A stretch of DNA of 64,000 bases from Litchfieldia alkalitelluris (GCF_002019645.1 NZ_KV917374.1:1810696-1874695); one strand, 5' to 3'; shown: positions 9,578 through 18,974, counted from the first letter of the stretch. Numbers and translations are program-made. The notes: generated by a model from the sequence alone, not told the origin.

Positions 9578-9598
9578 GAGAAGGCATGTCGCCTTCTC
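9578..9598 (+). terminator. Hairpin between binding-protein and permease genes
   Basis: A perfect 8-base stem (9578-9585 with 9591-9598) with a 5-base loop is followed by a pyrimidine-rich stretch. As in the frl operon, it lies right after the binding-protein gene. It probably tunes the ratio of binding protein to permease by message stabilisation or partial termination. Confidence 0.65.
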
Positions 9599-9628
9599 TT
9601 CTTCTACCATTCGTAAGGATGTGCCAAG

Positions 9629-10630
9629 ATGAAAGAATTCTTAATAAAAAGATTATTGCATATTATTCCTGTTCTCATTGGTTTATCGATTTTAATCTTT
9701 GCTTTATCAAGAGTGATGCCCGGTGATTCTATTCGTTTGACATTAGGTCCTGAAGCAACTGAGGAACAAATTGAAGAAATGAGAGATTCTATGGGGTTAA
9801 ATGATCCGCTTCCTGTTCAGTACTTTAACTATGTTAAAGGTGTTTTTCAAGGAGATATGGGTCAATCATTACGAACAGATCGTAATGTTGCTACTGATTT
9901 AATACAAACATTTCCTGCAACTTTTGAACTGATCATTATAGCAATGATTATTTCAATTGGTTTAGGGGTTCCTCTAGGAGTTATATCTGCTGTTAGAAAA
10001 GATAAATGGGAAGACCATGTAACAAGGGTGATAGCTCTTTCAGGGATTGCATTACCGAGGTTCTGGTTAGCAATCATGCTTCAAATATTGTTTGCTTATT
10101 GGTTCTCTCTACTGCCGGTTGTAGGTAGGGGGGATGTTGTACCTACTACTATTACTGGAATGAGATTACTAGATAGCTTACTAACATTAAATTTCCATGC
10201 TTTCTTTACAAGTCTAAAACACATCATTTTACCTTCCTTTGCATTGTCCATAGCTACACTTGCCCAAATCATGAGATTAACTCGTTCTAATATGCTTGAA
10301 CAGCTAAATAAAGATTACATTTTAGCATCGAAAGCTTATGGGTTACCTAAGGGAATGATTGTGTATAAGTACATGCTAAAAAATGCATTTACCTCTACTT
10401 TAACCATCATAGGCTTGTCATTTGGTTCATTATTAGGTAATGCTTTCTTAGTTGAAGCTGTTTTCGGTTGGCCAGGAATGGCACAATACGGTGTTCAGGG
10501 TGTTGTTTACAAGGATTACAACGCAATTGTAGGAGTGACTTTAGTGATCGGATTTGTTTTTGCAATAGGAAATTTAATTGTTGATGTGTTATATGGAATT
10601 TTAGATCCAAGGATTAAATACGACTCATAG
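9629..10630 (+). CDS. Oligopeptide-type ABC transporter permease, DppB-like (locus 1)
   Basis: This 333-residue membrane permease of the DppB/OppB family has an N-terminal helix (KRLLHIIPVLIGLSILIFAL) followed by the typical periplasmic segment with GPEATEEQIEEMRDSMGLNDPL. Five more helices follow, and an EAA-like loop (about residues 230-260) docks the ATPases. The gene ends directly before the partner permease. Family membership is certain; the transported substrate is not known. Confidence 0.88.
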   Translation: MKEFLIKRLLHIIPVLIGLSILIFALSRVMPGDSIRLTLGPEATEEQIEEMRDSMGLNDPLPVQYFNYVKGVFQGDMGQSLRTDRNVATDLIQTFPATFELIIIAMIISIGLGVPLGVISAVRKDKWEDHVTRVIALSGIALPRFWLAIMLQILFAYWFSLLPVVGRGDVVPTTITGMRLLDSLLTLNFHAFFTSLKHIILPSFALSIATLAQIMRLTRSNMLEQLNKDYILASKAYGLPKGMIVYKYMLKNAFTSTLTIIGLSFGSLLGNAFLVEAVFGWPGMAQYGVQGVVYKDYNAIVGVTLVIGFVFAIGNLIVDVLYGILDPRIKYDS

Positions 10631-10639
10631 GTGATGATG

Positions 10640-11554
10640 ATGAAATTAAACAATAATACGATCGTTGTAAATGAGAAGCTTGTAAATAAAAGTACACGTT
10701 TAGAAGAAGCGAAACGCGCTTGGCACAGAATGAAGCGGAATAAGCTAAGTCTAGTTGGCCTAGGTATGGTCCTTCTCACGGTTTTGGCAGCAATATTTGC
10801 ACCATGGGTGGCTCCATATCCAGATTCAGCAACAGGCGCGATATTCTTTGACAAAATGAACCAACCGCCAAGTATGGAGCATATTTTTGGTACGGATGAA
10901 GTAGGTAGAGATATTTTTAGCCGAGTGATTTATGGTGCGCGTATTTCTTTATTCTTAGGATTTACAGTTCTAGGTATTGCTATTTTGATAGGAGTACCAC
11001 TTGGGTTAATTGCTGGTTTTTGGGGCGGAACAGTTAACACGATTATCATGCGTACGACCGATATCTTTTTAGCGATTCCATCGATGGTTTTAGCACTAGC
11101 TGTCGCAGCTATTATGGAACCAACGTTAACCAATATTATGATCGCTATATCATTTGGCTGGTGGCCATGGTTTACAAGACTGGTTCAAGGAGAGGTTCTA
11201 CGACTAAAAGGAGAACAATTTGTTTTAGCTTCTGAAGGTTTGGGTGCTAATAAATGGAGAATTGCCTTTAAGGAGATCCTACCAAATTGCGTTTCTACTA
11301 TTATAGTTAAAGCAACATTAGATATGGGGTTTGTTATTTTAACAGGAGCTAGCTTAGGATTTTTAGGTCTAGGAGCACAGCCTCCAATTCCAGAGTGGGG
11401 AACAATGATTGCTGAAGGAAGAGTGTACCTCCCAGAAATGTGGTGGCAAGCAACATTCCCTGGTCTAGCGATTTTGGTTACTGTACTTGGCTTCAATTTA
11501 TTAGGTGATGGCCTAAGAGATGTTTTTGACGTTCAAGTGGATCAAGAGGGGTGA
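10640..11554 (+). CDS. Oligopeptide-type ABC transporter permease, DppC-like (locus 1)
   Basis: This DppC/OppC-type permease has the usual N-terminal tail ending in WHRMKRNKLSLVGLGMV, then HIFGTDEVGRDIFSRVIYGARISL, the family hallmark, and the C-terminal GLGAQPPIPEWGTMI segment. Four start codons follow in tandem (GTG 10631, ATG 10634, 10637 and 10640). I prefer 10640 because AGGTGATG can then act as its ribosome binding site. It makes the heteromeric channel with the preceding permease. Confidence 0.87.
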   Translation: MKLNNNTIVVNEKLVNKSTRLEEAKRAWHRMKRNKLSLVGLGMVLLTVLAAIFAPWVAPYPDSATGAIFFDKMNQPPSMEHIFGTDEVGRDIFSRVIYGARISLFLGFTVLGIAILIGVPLGLIAGFWGGTVNTIIMRTTDIFLAIPSMVLALAVAAIMEPTLTNIMIAISFGWWPWFTRLVQGEVLRLKGEQFVLASEGLGANKWRIAFKEILPNCVSTIIVKATLDMGFVILTGASLGFLGLGAQPPIPEWGTMIAEGRVYLPEMWWQATFPGLAILVTVLGFNLLGDGLRDVFDVQVDQEG

Positions 11555-11560
11555 TTAATT

Positions 11561-12637
11561 TTGACTGAAAATAATGAAGTTTTATTAGAGGTAAAAGATT
11601 TGAAAGTGAATTTCAAATCTTATGAGGGAACTGCACAGGTCATTAACGGAGTAAATCTTAAAGTAAAAAAGGGTGAAGTTATTTCCGTTGTAGGTGAATC
11701 AGGATGTGGAAAGTCAGTCACTGTTCGTTCAATGTTGGGGCTTGTGCCGACTCCTCCTGCACAGTATGTGAATGGGGACATTACATTTGAAGGCAAAAGT
11801 GTCTTAAATTTAAGCGAAAACGAATGGCAGAAAATTAGAGGGAAAGGAATTTCGATGATTTTCCAGGACCCAATGACAGCCCTTAACCCTGTGTTTACAA
11901 TTGGTCAACATTTAATTGATGTGTATATGTACCAAGGGAGAAAAAGCACTTTATTTATGTCTCGAAAAGAGAAAAAAGAGTTAAGAGAAAAAGGAAGAGC
12001 AAGAGCAATCGAGATTCTAGAAAAAATGAGAATACCCGATCCAGAAGCCATTCTTGCACGTTATCCAGTTGAACTGAGCGGTGGAATGAGACAAAGAATT
12101 CTTATTGCTCTTGCCCTTGTCCATACCCCTAAACTATTGATTGCTGACGAACCTGGTACAGCACTTGATGTGTCAGTACAGGATCAAATCTTAATGGAAT
12201 TAAAAAGGTTAGTAGAAATAGAAGGAATTTCAATGATTTTCATTACCCATAATTTAGGTGTTGCAAGAATGATTAGTGACCGTGTTTATGTCATGTATGC
12301 AGGAGAAGTAATTGAAGAAGCAAAGACGAATACTCTTTTCAGTGAGTCATACCACCCTTATACAAAAGGATTATTAAGTTCAATACCAAAACTCAGTGGT
12401 GGTATGGGTGATGGAATTGATGGTAGAATTCCAGACTTTATCAATCCCCCTGCAGGTTGTCGTTTTTATGATCGATGTTCGGTTAGGTTGGATAAATGTA
12501 ATATTGTTCCACCAACGTTAAAAAGATTATCTGATGGCCGGAGTGTATCTTGTCATCTTTTTGAAGAAGAGGGGAATGACAATGGAAAATTATATCCTAC
12601 AGGTGGAGGATCTAAAGAAGTATTTCTCCATCCATAA
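11561..12637 (+). CDS. Oligopeptide-type ABC transporter ATPase, DppD-like (locus 1)
   Basis: This 358-residue ATPase powers uptake. The Walker A is GESGCGKS, the ABC signature LSGGMRQR, and the Walker B is ADEPG, where most relatives have ADEPT. The C-terminal oligopeptide-ATPase extension contains CRFYDRCS and a final CHLF, cysteines typical of this subfamily. It starts with TTG behind GAGGGGTGAT. Its last 62 bases overlap the start of the next ATPase in another frame, which is longer than the usual few-base overlap. The extra C-terminal residues look non-conserved. Confidence 0.87.
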   Translation: MTENNEVLLEVKDLKVNFKSYEGTAQVINGVNLKVKKGEVISVVGESGCGKSVTVRSMLGLVPTPPAQYVNGDITFEGKSVLNLSENEWQKIRGKGISMIFQDPMTALNPVFTIGQHLIDVYMYQGRKSTLFMSRKEKKELREKGRARAIEILEKMRIPDPEAILARYPVELSGGMRQRILIALALVHTPKLLIADEPGTALDVSVQDQILMELKRLVEIEGISMIFITHNLGVARMISDRVYVMYAGEVIEEAKTNTLFSESYHPYTKGLLSSIPKLSGGMGDGIDGRIPDFINPPAGCRFYDRCSVRLDKCNIVPPTLKRLSDGRSVSCHLFEEEGNDNGKLYPTGGGSKEVFLHP

Positions 12638-13586
12638 GGGTTTTTTAAAGAAAAAGGTTGGAGATGTCAAAGCAGTTGATGATATTTCACTAAATATTGA
12701 AGCTGGTAGCACCCTTGCAATAGTAGGAGAATCTGGCTCTGGTAAAACGACCTTGGCGAAAACAATTATGCGATTTTATGATCCTACAGAAGGAAAAATT
12801 ATATTTGATGGGAAAGATATCTCGCATATTAACAAAGATGCACTAAAAAAGTTGAAACAGGATATGCAGATGGTTCATCAAGATCCATCATCTTCATTAA
12901 ATCCAAGAAAAAAAATCAAGGATATTCTAGAGGCACCACTTATTATTCATAAAATTGGAAACGCGAATTCGCGATTAAAACGAGTAAAAGAACTCTTGGA
13001 CGTTGTAGAACTACCAGAGGATTTTTTGTATCGATATCCACATTCTCTTAGTGGAGGACAAAAACAAAGGATTGGAATTGCAAGAGCTCTTGCTTTGAAT
13101 CCGAAATTTATCGTACTTGATGAACCAACATCAGCACTAGATGTTTCAGTTCAGGCTAAAATTATTGCCTTATTAAAAAAATTACAAAAGGAACTTAATC
13201 TTACCTATTTTTTCATCACACATGACTTGAGCTTAGTAAGAAACTTTGCTAATAAAGTGGGGGTTATGTATTTAGGCAGTATTGTTGAATATAGTGATGT
13301 CGAAACCTTATTTACACACCCCCAAAATCCTTATACTCAATCCTTGCTTTCTTCGATTCCTGTTGTAAGTGAAGATGAGCAATCAATGTTACCGAGAAAA
13401 ATTCCACTAAAAGGTGAAATACCGAGCCCAAGTAATATGCCGAAAGGGTGCAGGTTTCATACTCGTTGTCCTTTTAAAGAGGATATTTGTTTAACCGCAC
13501 CGGAATTAAAACTGACAAAAGCTGGATCGTACACGCGATGTCATTTAGTTGAGGAAATAAATGAAAAAGTAAAAGTGGGAGTGTGA
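12576..13586 (+). CDS. Oligopeptide-type ABC transporter ATPase, DppF-like (locus 1)
   Basis: This is the second ATPase of the transporter. Visible motifs are Walker A GESGSGKT, signature LSGGQKQR and Walker B LDEPTSALD. The C-terminal family extension contains CRFHTRCPF and a closing CHLVEE. The ATG at 12576 (or 12582) lies after AGAGGGG within the end of the preceding gene; a longer reading from 12534 is unlikely because it lacks a ribosome binding site. The two ATPases should form a heterodimer under the DppB/DppC-like channel. Confidence 0.86.
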   Translation: MTMENYILQVEDLKKYFSIHKGFLKKKVGDVKAVDDISLNIEAGSTLAIVGESGSGKTTLAKTIMRFYDPTEGKIIFDGKDISHINKDALKKLKQDMQMVHQDPSSSLNPRKKIKDILEAPLIIHKIGNANSRLKRVKELLDVVELPEDFLYRYPHSLSGGQKQRIGIARALALNPKFIVLDEPTSALDVSVQAKIIALLKKLQKELNLTYFFITHDLSLVRNFANKVGVMYLGSIVEYSDVETLFTHPQNPYTQSLLSSIPVVSEDEQSMLPRKIPLKGEIPSPSNMPKGCRFHTRCPFKEDICLTAPELKLTKAGSYTRCHLVEEINEKVKVGV

Positions 13587-13590
13587 GACA

Positions 13591-14718
13591 TTGTTTATTT
13601 TAGATAAATTAACGGAAGAATTAATTGAACCATTAGTCATTGGTGGATGCATCCTTGGGGGAGGTGGTGGAGGTTCCATGCCCAAAGGGAAGAGGTTTGC
13701 TGAGCTTGCCTTTGAAATGGGAACCCCCTCTTTTATTCAATTAGATCAATTAAACTCTCTTGAAGAAACGGTTGTTACTGTTTCTGGTGTTGGTGCACCA
13801 GCTGCTAAAAACCAATATGTGAAGCCGCAGGATTACTTAATTGCTTTTGAATTACTTGAAAACGCGTTAGGAAAGAAACCAACTGCAATCATTACAAATG
13901 AAAATGGAGGGTTTGCTAGTGTAAATGGCTTATTGCAGTCAGCGTTAACAGGGATTCCAATCTTAGATGCTGCTTGTAACGGTAGAGCACATCCAACAGG
14001 CATAATGGGATCGATGGGTTTAACAGAGTTAGAAAACTACCAATCTATTCAAGTGGGTGTAGGTGGAAAACCCGGTACTGATGCAAGGGTGGAACTCGTT
14101 GTAAAAGGAAGTCTACAAGGTTCCTCAAAAATGATCAGACAAGGTGCAGTGCAAGCAGGAGGATTAGTTACTGTTGCTAGAAATCCTGTAAAAGCAGAAT
14201 ATATAAAAAATAATGGTGCGATTCATGCCATTTCCCATGCAGTCGAAGTTGGAATGGCTAATGTAAATGGCAAAACACCTGAAGAAAAGATTGAGAATGT
14301 TGTGTCAGTGCTCGGTGGAAAAGTAATTAATGAAGGACAGGTAAGGGATTTCGAGTTAAAGACAATCGACGGCTTTGACCTTGGAAAATTTACATTAAAA
14401 TCAGTATCAGGCGATTATGCCTTAACATTTTGGAATGAGTATATGTCAGTTGATCTAGACGGAACTAGATTAACTACGTTTCCTGACTTAATAATGACTT
14501 TCTCAGCAGAAACCGGATTACCTATTACTTCTGCAGAACTAGCTGATGGCGTTAAAATAGTGGTCATTACAGCGCCATACCAAAATCTGCGTTTGGGTAG
14601 TGGTATGTTTTCAGCTAAAAACTATGAAATTATTGAAAAAGTTCTAGATATTGAGATTATTCCTTATATTACATCCTTAGTAGGATTAGATAAAACAGCA
14701 ATCGGTTCATATAAATAA
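13591..14718 (+). CDS. DUF917 family protein (S-methyl thiohydantoin desulfurase / hydantoinase-associated type)
   Basis: This 375-residue cytoplasmic protein belongs to the DUF917 family, now linked to S-methyl thiohydantoin desulfurase-type enzymes. The glycine-rich start GGCILGGGGGGSMPKGK (about residues 18-34) and NGRAHPTGIMGSMGL (about 130-144) are family hallmarks. DUF917 proteins often neighbour hydantoinase genes and uptake systems for nitrogen compounds. The start is TTG with GGGAGTGTGAG upstream, 4 bases after the ATPase gene, so it is co-transcribed with the transporter. Its exact reaction here is unknown. Hydrolysis or opening of a cyclic amide or thioamide imported by the transporter is an inference. 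Confidence 0.8.
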   Translation: MFILDKLTEELIEPLVIGGCILGGGGGGSMPKGKRFAELAFEMGTPSFIQLDQLNSLEETVVTVSGVGAPAAKNQYVKPQDYLIAFELLENALGKKPTAIITNENGGFASVNGLLQSALTGIPILDAACNGRAHPTGIMGSMGLTELENYQSIQVGVGGKPGTDARVELVVKGSLQGSSKMIRQGAVQAGGLVTVARNPVKAEYIKNNGAIHAISHAVEVGMANVNGKTPEEKIENVVSVLGGKVINEGQVRDFELKTIDGFDLGKFTLKSVSGDYALTFWNEYMSVDLDGTRLTTFPDLIMTFSAETGLPITSAELADGVKIVVITAPYQNLRLGSGMFSAKNYEIIEKVLDIEIIPYITSLVGLDKTAIGSYK

Positions 14719-14747
14719 GAATTAGAAGATCGTGGGGGTGATATAAA

Positions 14748-15689
14748 TTGTTACATAAATACGTACAAACTCTGTTTGAGCTTCTTGATGATTCAAATGC
14801 ATCAGGGGAAAAAGTGGAAAAACTATTTAGCGGGTATAAAGGGGTTAAAACAAGTGTTAGGACTGAAACTGCTGGTACAGCAAGTACTGATTATATAAAA
14901 GTGCTTATACCAGGAGTGAATGGGAAAACGGTTGGAGGAAGTGCACCTACTCTTGGTGTTATCGGAAGACTTGGAGGACTTGGAGCCAGACCTTCTGTAA
15001 AAGGGTTTGTTTCAGATGGAGATGGTGCGCTTGGTGCGTTAACTGTTGCATTAAAGCTTGCTGATATGCAGGAAAAAGGAGATAACCTTGAAGGGGATGT
15101 TATCGTTATCACTCATATTGATCCAGATGCACCAACAAAACCGCATTTTCCAGTTCCATTTATGGGATCAGCTATTGATAATAGCACAAAAAATGGGATT
15201 GAGATCGATCAAGAAATGGATGCAATCCTTTCAATTGATACAACAAAAGGAAATCGTGTAGTTAACCATACTGGAATTAGTATTACTCCAACGGTTAAGG
15301 AAGGCTATATTCTTAGAGTAAGTGAAGAATTAATGGATATTTACCAAAATGTAACAGGTCATTTTCCTGTTGTATTACCAATTACCACTCAAGATATCAC
15401 ACCATATGGGAATGATATTTACCATATTAATAGTATCCTGCAACCAAGTGTAGCGACAACTGTTCCAGTTGTTGGTGTTGCAATTACGACCGTAGCGACA
15501 ATTGCTGGATGTGCAACTGGAGCTACTAATATAGAAGCTGTTGAACAATCAGCACGATATTGTATAGAAGTTGCTAAATTATACACTGAAGAAAAAGCTA
15601 GTTTCTATAACAAGGATGAATATCAGCATTTAATTGGTTTATATGGGTCTTTATCACATCTACAAACGCAAGGAAAAAGGACAGTATGA
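14748..15689 (+). CDS. DUF1177 family protein, copy 1
   Basis: This 313-residue protein of the uncharacterised DUF1177 family is the first of three paralogues in this window. Conserved blocks shared by all three are GGSAPTLGVIGRLGG, VSDGDGAL, THIxPDAPTxPH, LSIDTTKGN, NHxG, TPTVKEGYILR and QDITPYGNDIYHINS. The recurring Asp and His residues could ligate a metal, but no reaction is established. Copy 1 differs from copies 2 and 3 in having Asp in place of Cys in the THI(C/D)P block. It starts with TTG behind GGGGGTGAT and overlaps the following AroM gene by 4 bases (ATGA), implying translational coupling. Confidence 0.82.
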   Translation: MLHKYVQTLFELLDDSNASGEKVEKLFSGYKGVKTSVRTETAGTASTDYIKVLIPGVNGKTVGGSAPTLGVIGRLGGLGARPSVKGFVSDGDGALGALTVALKLADMQEKGDNLEGDVIVITHIDPDAPTKPHFPVPFMGSAIDNSTKNGIEIDQEMDAILSIDTTKGNRVVNHTGISITPTVKEGYILRVSEELMDIYQNVTGHFPVVLPITTQDITPYGNDIYHINSILQPSVATTVPVVGVAITTVATIAGCATGATNIEAVEQSARYCIEVAKLYTEEKASFYNKDEYQHLIGLYGSLSHLQTQGKRTV

Positions 15690-16366
15690 ATAAATTAGGT
15701 GTGATCACCATAGGTGAGGCGCCACGAAAAGACGTGCAACCTGTTTTTGACAAGTATTTAGCTAACAAAACAGAAGTCATACAAGTGGGCGTGTTGGATG
15801 GGCTGAAAAAGCAAGAAGCAGAGATAGCGTTTAAGCCAGAAGGTAACGAGTACACGATGGTCAGCCGGTTTGTTAGTGGTGATTCTGTAAAGATGTCAAG
15901 AAACAAGATTACTTCTGTTATTCAATCTAAGATTGAGTTGTTGGAGGACCAGGGATGTACGCAGATACTGTTACTTTGTACTGGCGTTTTTAACGGATTA
16001 AGGACGAAGCACTCTGTGTTAATTGAACCGGAAAAAATCATTCCATTAACAGTAACAGGGTTAGTTGGTGAAAAAAGATTCGGAATAATCGGACCTTTAA
16101 AAAAACAAAGTAATCTACTCTTAGAGAAATGGAGTCATTGTAAAACTCCGCCAGTTTTTGTATCGGCTTCTCCGTATGTTTTTAATGAAAAGGAATTGAG
16201 AACTGCTGCTAGAAGTCTGAGGGAACAAGATGTCCGTTTAATTCTGTTAGATTGCATGGGATATACAGAAGAAATGAAGAAGATGGTTAAGGAAGAAGTG
16301 GGGAGAATTCCTGTAGTTCTCTCGAATGCATTAGTAGTTAAGTTGATTACGGAATTATTGGAGTAG
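15686..16366 (+). CDS. AroM-family protein, copy 1
   Basis: This 226-residue protein resembles E. coli AroM over its whole length. It has LGVITIGEAPRKDV at the N-terminus, LLLCTGVF (about residues 92-99), a central GIIGPL segment and LLDCMGYTEEMK near 190. The fold looks like the Asp/Glu/hydantoin racemase type with paired Cys positions (the C in LLCTG and the C in DCMG), but this is my inference. E. coli AroM has no established enzyme activity. Its start codon overlaps the DUF1177 stop, and the same DUF1177-AroM pairing recurs at 17369-18974, so the two proteins probably act together. Confidence 0.8.
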   Translation: MNKLGVITIGEAPRKDVQPVFDKYLANKTEVIQVGVLDGLKKQEAEIAFKPEGNEYTMVSRFVSGDSVKMSRNKITSVIQSKIELLEDQGCTQILLLCTGVFNGLRTKHSVLIEPEKIIPLTVTGLVGEKRFGIIGPLKKQSNLLLEKWSHCKTPPVFVSASPYVFNEKELRTAARSLREQDVRLILLDCMGYTEEMKKMVKEEVGRIPVVLSNALVVKLITELLE

Positions 16367-16393
16367 CTACATATAAGAAGGAGTTGAATTAAG

Positions 16394-17338
16394 GTGTCAG
16401 ATTTATTGGAAGTTTGTCGCGGGTTGCTAGTAAATTGCTTAAATGTTAAAGAAGATGAGCAATTGTTAATTGTTTCAGACGATTACAAAAAAAACCTCGG
16501 AGAGTATCTATACGAAGCGGGTAAACTTCTTGGAGCGGAAGCCGTACACGTGACCATGAAGGAGAGAGAAAAGTCAGGACAAGAACCACCGATCGCTATT
16601 GCAGAGGCGATGAAAAATAGTGATGTAGTTATTTGTGTAACGACTCACTCGTTAACACATACAAAAGCTCGCAAAAACGCAGTTGCAAATGGAGCACGAC
16701 TTGCAACAATGCCAGGAATTACAGAAGATATGTTTTTAGATGGGGCTGTGACCGCAGACTACACGCAGGTTAAGGAACTAACAGAAAAAGTGACAAAGGT
16801 ACTTGATACAGCAAAGCAAATACGAATCGAAAAGGATGGTAAAGCATTAGTATTTTCTGTAGAAGGTAGAAATGGTGTGCCAAGTACGGGCGTGTACGTA
16901 AATAAAGGAGAATCTGGTAATCTACCATCTGGAGAAGCGTATATCGCACCTATTGAGGGTACTGCTTTTGGAGAAATCGTTATTGATGGATCTGTTACCG
17001 GCATTGGAAAAATTGATACCCCGATCACTCTAAAGATTGAAGAAGGTCGAATTGTTAATGCAGTGGGTGAACATGCTGATAAGCTATTAGCGATATTAGG
17101 CGATGGTAAAGGAAGATGTTTAGCTGAATTCGGAATTGGTACAAATAATAAAGCTCGTATTACCGGTGTCATTTTAGAGGATGAAAAAGTGTTTGGAACG
17201 ATCCATGTTGCTTTTGGAAGTAATATTACGTTTGGTGGAACCATTGAGGCTGGGGTTCATTGTGATTTAGTTGTCAGCAAGCCAGATGTATATATTGATG
17301 ATCAAAAAGTGATTTACGCAGGGGAACATCTATTTTGA
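16394..17338 (+). CDS. M29-type aminopeptidase / dihydroxypyridine dioxygenase-like metalloprotein
   Basis: This 314-residue protein belongs to the thermophilic aminopeptidase (M29) superfamily, which also includes 2,5-dihydroxypyridine dioxygenases. The expected metal ligands are visible: E181 in NLPSGEAY, E245 in LAEFGIG, H271 in GTIHVAFG, and H289 and D291 in GVHCDLV. At 314 residues it is shorter than classical M29 aminopeptidases of about 370-410, lacking much of the N-terminal part. The start is GTG after AAGGAG. Within a peptide-uptake operon an N-terminal peptidase or amidase role is likeliest, but a ring-opening oxygenase cannot be excluded. Confidence 0.78.
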   Translation: MSDLLEVCRGLLVNCLNVKEDEQLLIVSDDYKKNLGEYLYEAGKLLGAEAVHVTMKEREKSGQEPPIAIAEAMKNSDVVICVTTHSLTHTKARKNAVANGARLATMPGITEDMFLDGAVTADYTQVKELTEKVTKVLDTAKQIRIEKDGKALVFSVEGRNGVPSTGVYVNKGESGNLPSGEAYIAPIEGTAFGEIVIDGSVTGIGKIDTPITLKIEEGRIVNAVGEHADKLLAILGDGKGRCLAEFGIGTNNKARITGVILEDEKVFGTIHVAFGSNITFGGTIEAGVHCDLVVSKPDVYIDDQKVIYAGEHLF

Positions 17339-17368
17339 TAGATTCATTACAAAGATGGAGGAATTAAC

Positions 17369-18316
17369 ATGTCATTAAAATATGCGATGAATGTAGTTGA
17401 ACTTCTCGACGATTCTAATATAAACGGTCAAACAGTAGTTGATTTATTTACGAGATATCAATTTGTGGAAGCATCTACCTCAACTGTTCAAGGTGAGAAT
17501 GGGTCCACTGATTTTGTAAAGATCATTGTAAAAGGAACTAACGGAAAATCAGTAGGAGGAAGTGCACCGACTTTAGGTATTGTTGGACGCTTAGGTGGAA
17601 TTGGTGCAAGACCAAGCCGTATAGGAATTGTATCGGATGCAGATGGTGCTGTTTCTGCTATAGCAGCAGCCTTGAAACTTGCAGATATGTCTATAAAAGG
17701 CGACCGTTTAACAGGCGATGTAGCCATTACCACCCATATTTGTCCAAGTGCACCAACTGAGCCACATGAGCCTGTTGATTTTATGGGTTCTCCAGTAGAT
17801 ATTTTTACAATGAATAAATATGAGGTACTAGATGAGGTGGATGCAATTCTATCCATTGATACAACTAAAGGAAATCAAATTATAAACCACCGTGGTATCG
17901 CATTGTCTCCAACTGTAAAAGAAGGATATATTCTTAAATTTAGCAATGACTTATTACGAATTATGACAATGACAACAGGCGAACACCCTGTAACTTTTGC
18001 TATAACTACTCAAGACATTACCCCTTATGGGAATGATGTGTACCATATTAATAGTATCCTTCAGCCTGCTATAGCGACAGATGTACCAGTTGTAGGTTTA
18101 GCTATAACTGCTCAGTCTGCTGTTCCAGGGTGTGGTACAGGGGCAAGCCATGAAGTGGACATTGCACAAGCTGTTCGTTTCAGTATTGAAGTCGCAAAGG
18201 AATTCACAGCAGGAAACACTACATTCTATGATGAAGATGAGTTTAACCACTTAAAGAGTCTTTATGGATCAATGAAGGTATTACAAACATTAGGAAATAG
18301 TGCAAACCATGTCTAA
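17369..18316 (+). CDS. DUF1177 family protein, copy 2
   Basis: This second DUF1177 paralogue has 315 residues. It keeps all the family blocks seen in copy 1 (GGSAPTLGIVGRLGG, SIDTTKGN, NHRG, QDITPYGND), but it has the Cys form THICPSAP and GCGTGAS. VSDGDGAL is changed to VSDADGAV, so one conserved Asp-Gly unit differs. It is closer to copy 3 (25126-26076), sharing MSLKYAM-type N-termini and the PVDIFTMNKYEV segment. The gene overlaps or abuts the second AroM gene, repeating the arrangement of copy 1. Function unknown. Confidence 0.82.
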   Translation: MSLKYAMNVVELLDDSNINGQTVVDLFTRYQFVEASTSTVQGENGSTDFVKIIVKGTNGKSVGGSAPTLGIVGRLGGIGARPSRIGIVSDADGAVSAIAAALKLADMSIKGDRLTGDVAITTHICPSAPTEPHEPVDFMGSPVDIFTMNKYEVLDEVDAILSIDTTKGNQIINHRGIALSPTVKEGYILKFSNDLLRIMTMTTGEHPVTFAITTQDITPYGNDVYHINSILQPAIATDVPVVGLAITAQSAVPGCGTGASHEVDIAQAVRFSIEVAKEFTAGNTTFYDEDEFNHLKSLYGSMKVLQTLGNSANHV

Positions 18317-18974
18317 AAAGAAAATAGGATTAATTACAATTGGTCAATCGCCAAGAGTTGATTTGACTCCAGAAATGGAGCCTTTAATTGGTGAAGGTAA
18401 TATTTTTGTCGAGTTAGGTGCTTTAGACGACTTAACAAGTGAGGAAATTGAAAAGGTTGCTCCTTTCGAAGGAGACGTAACCTATGTATCGCGTTTAAGA
18501 TCAGGTGCCTATGCAAAAATGTCTAAGCAAAAGATATTACCTTTATTACAGGAAAAAGTATTGCTATTGGAAAACGAAGTATCTAGTAATATTCTTGTTT
18601 GTACAGGAAGTTTTCCTAACATTAAACATAACAAGCCTTTACTATTTCCAGATAAAATCCTAAATGCTGTTGTAGATAGTGTACTAGAAAAAAACGGTGT
18701 TCTAGGAGTAATGGTGCCTTTAATGGAGCAAAAGGAGTCATTGGTTAAGAAATGGGGAGACAGACCCCTTGTGGTCCAAAGTGCAAATCCGTATCAAAAA
18801 GATGATGACTTTGTTACACCTGCTCGTAAACTTAAAGAATTAGGTGCAACCGTTATCGTCCTTGATTGTATGGGTTATACTGAAGAGCACAAGCGAAAAG
18901 TGAAGGAACATTCTAATTTACCTGTCATTCTTTCAAGGAGTATTGTTGCGCGGGTTGCAGCTGAGTTAGCTTAA
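18309..18974 (+). CDS. AroM-family protein, copy 2
   Basis: This protein of about 221 residues is paralogous to 15686-16366. Shared blocks are IGLITIGQSPRVD, NILVCTGSF, GVMVPL and VLDCMGYTEEHK, followed by VILSRSIVARVAAELA. The last resembles the E. coli AroM C-terminus closely. The start is uncertain: ATG 18309 fits the family but is 13 bases from AGGA, while GTG 18300 is only 4 bases from it. Either way it overlaps the DUF1177 gene. It is the last gene of operon 1, followed after 47 bases by a strong terminator. Confidence 0.8.
   Translation: MSKKKIGLITIGQSPRVDLTPEMEPLIGEGNIFVELGALDDLTSEEIEKVAPFEGDVTYVSRLRSGAYAKMSKQKILPLLQEKVLLLENEVSSNILVCTGSFPNIKHNKPLLFPDKILNAVVDSVLEKNGVLGVMVPLMEQKESLVKKWGDRPLVVQSANPYQKDDDFVTPARKLKELGATVIVLDCMGYTEEHKRKVKEHSNLPVILSRSIVARVAAELA

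Noticed and set aside
16759..17244. A 161-codon minus-strand open frame inside the M29-type gene
   Set aside because: It is a shadow of the plus-strand gene, with no ribosome binding site and low-complexity Ser/Pro-rich translation.
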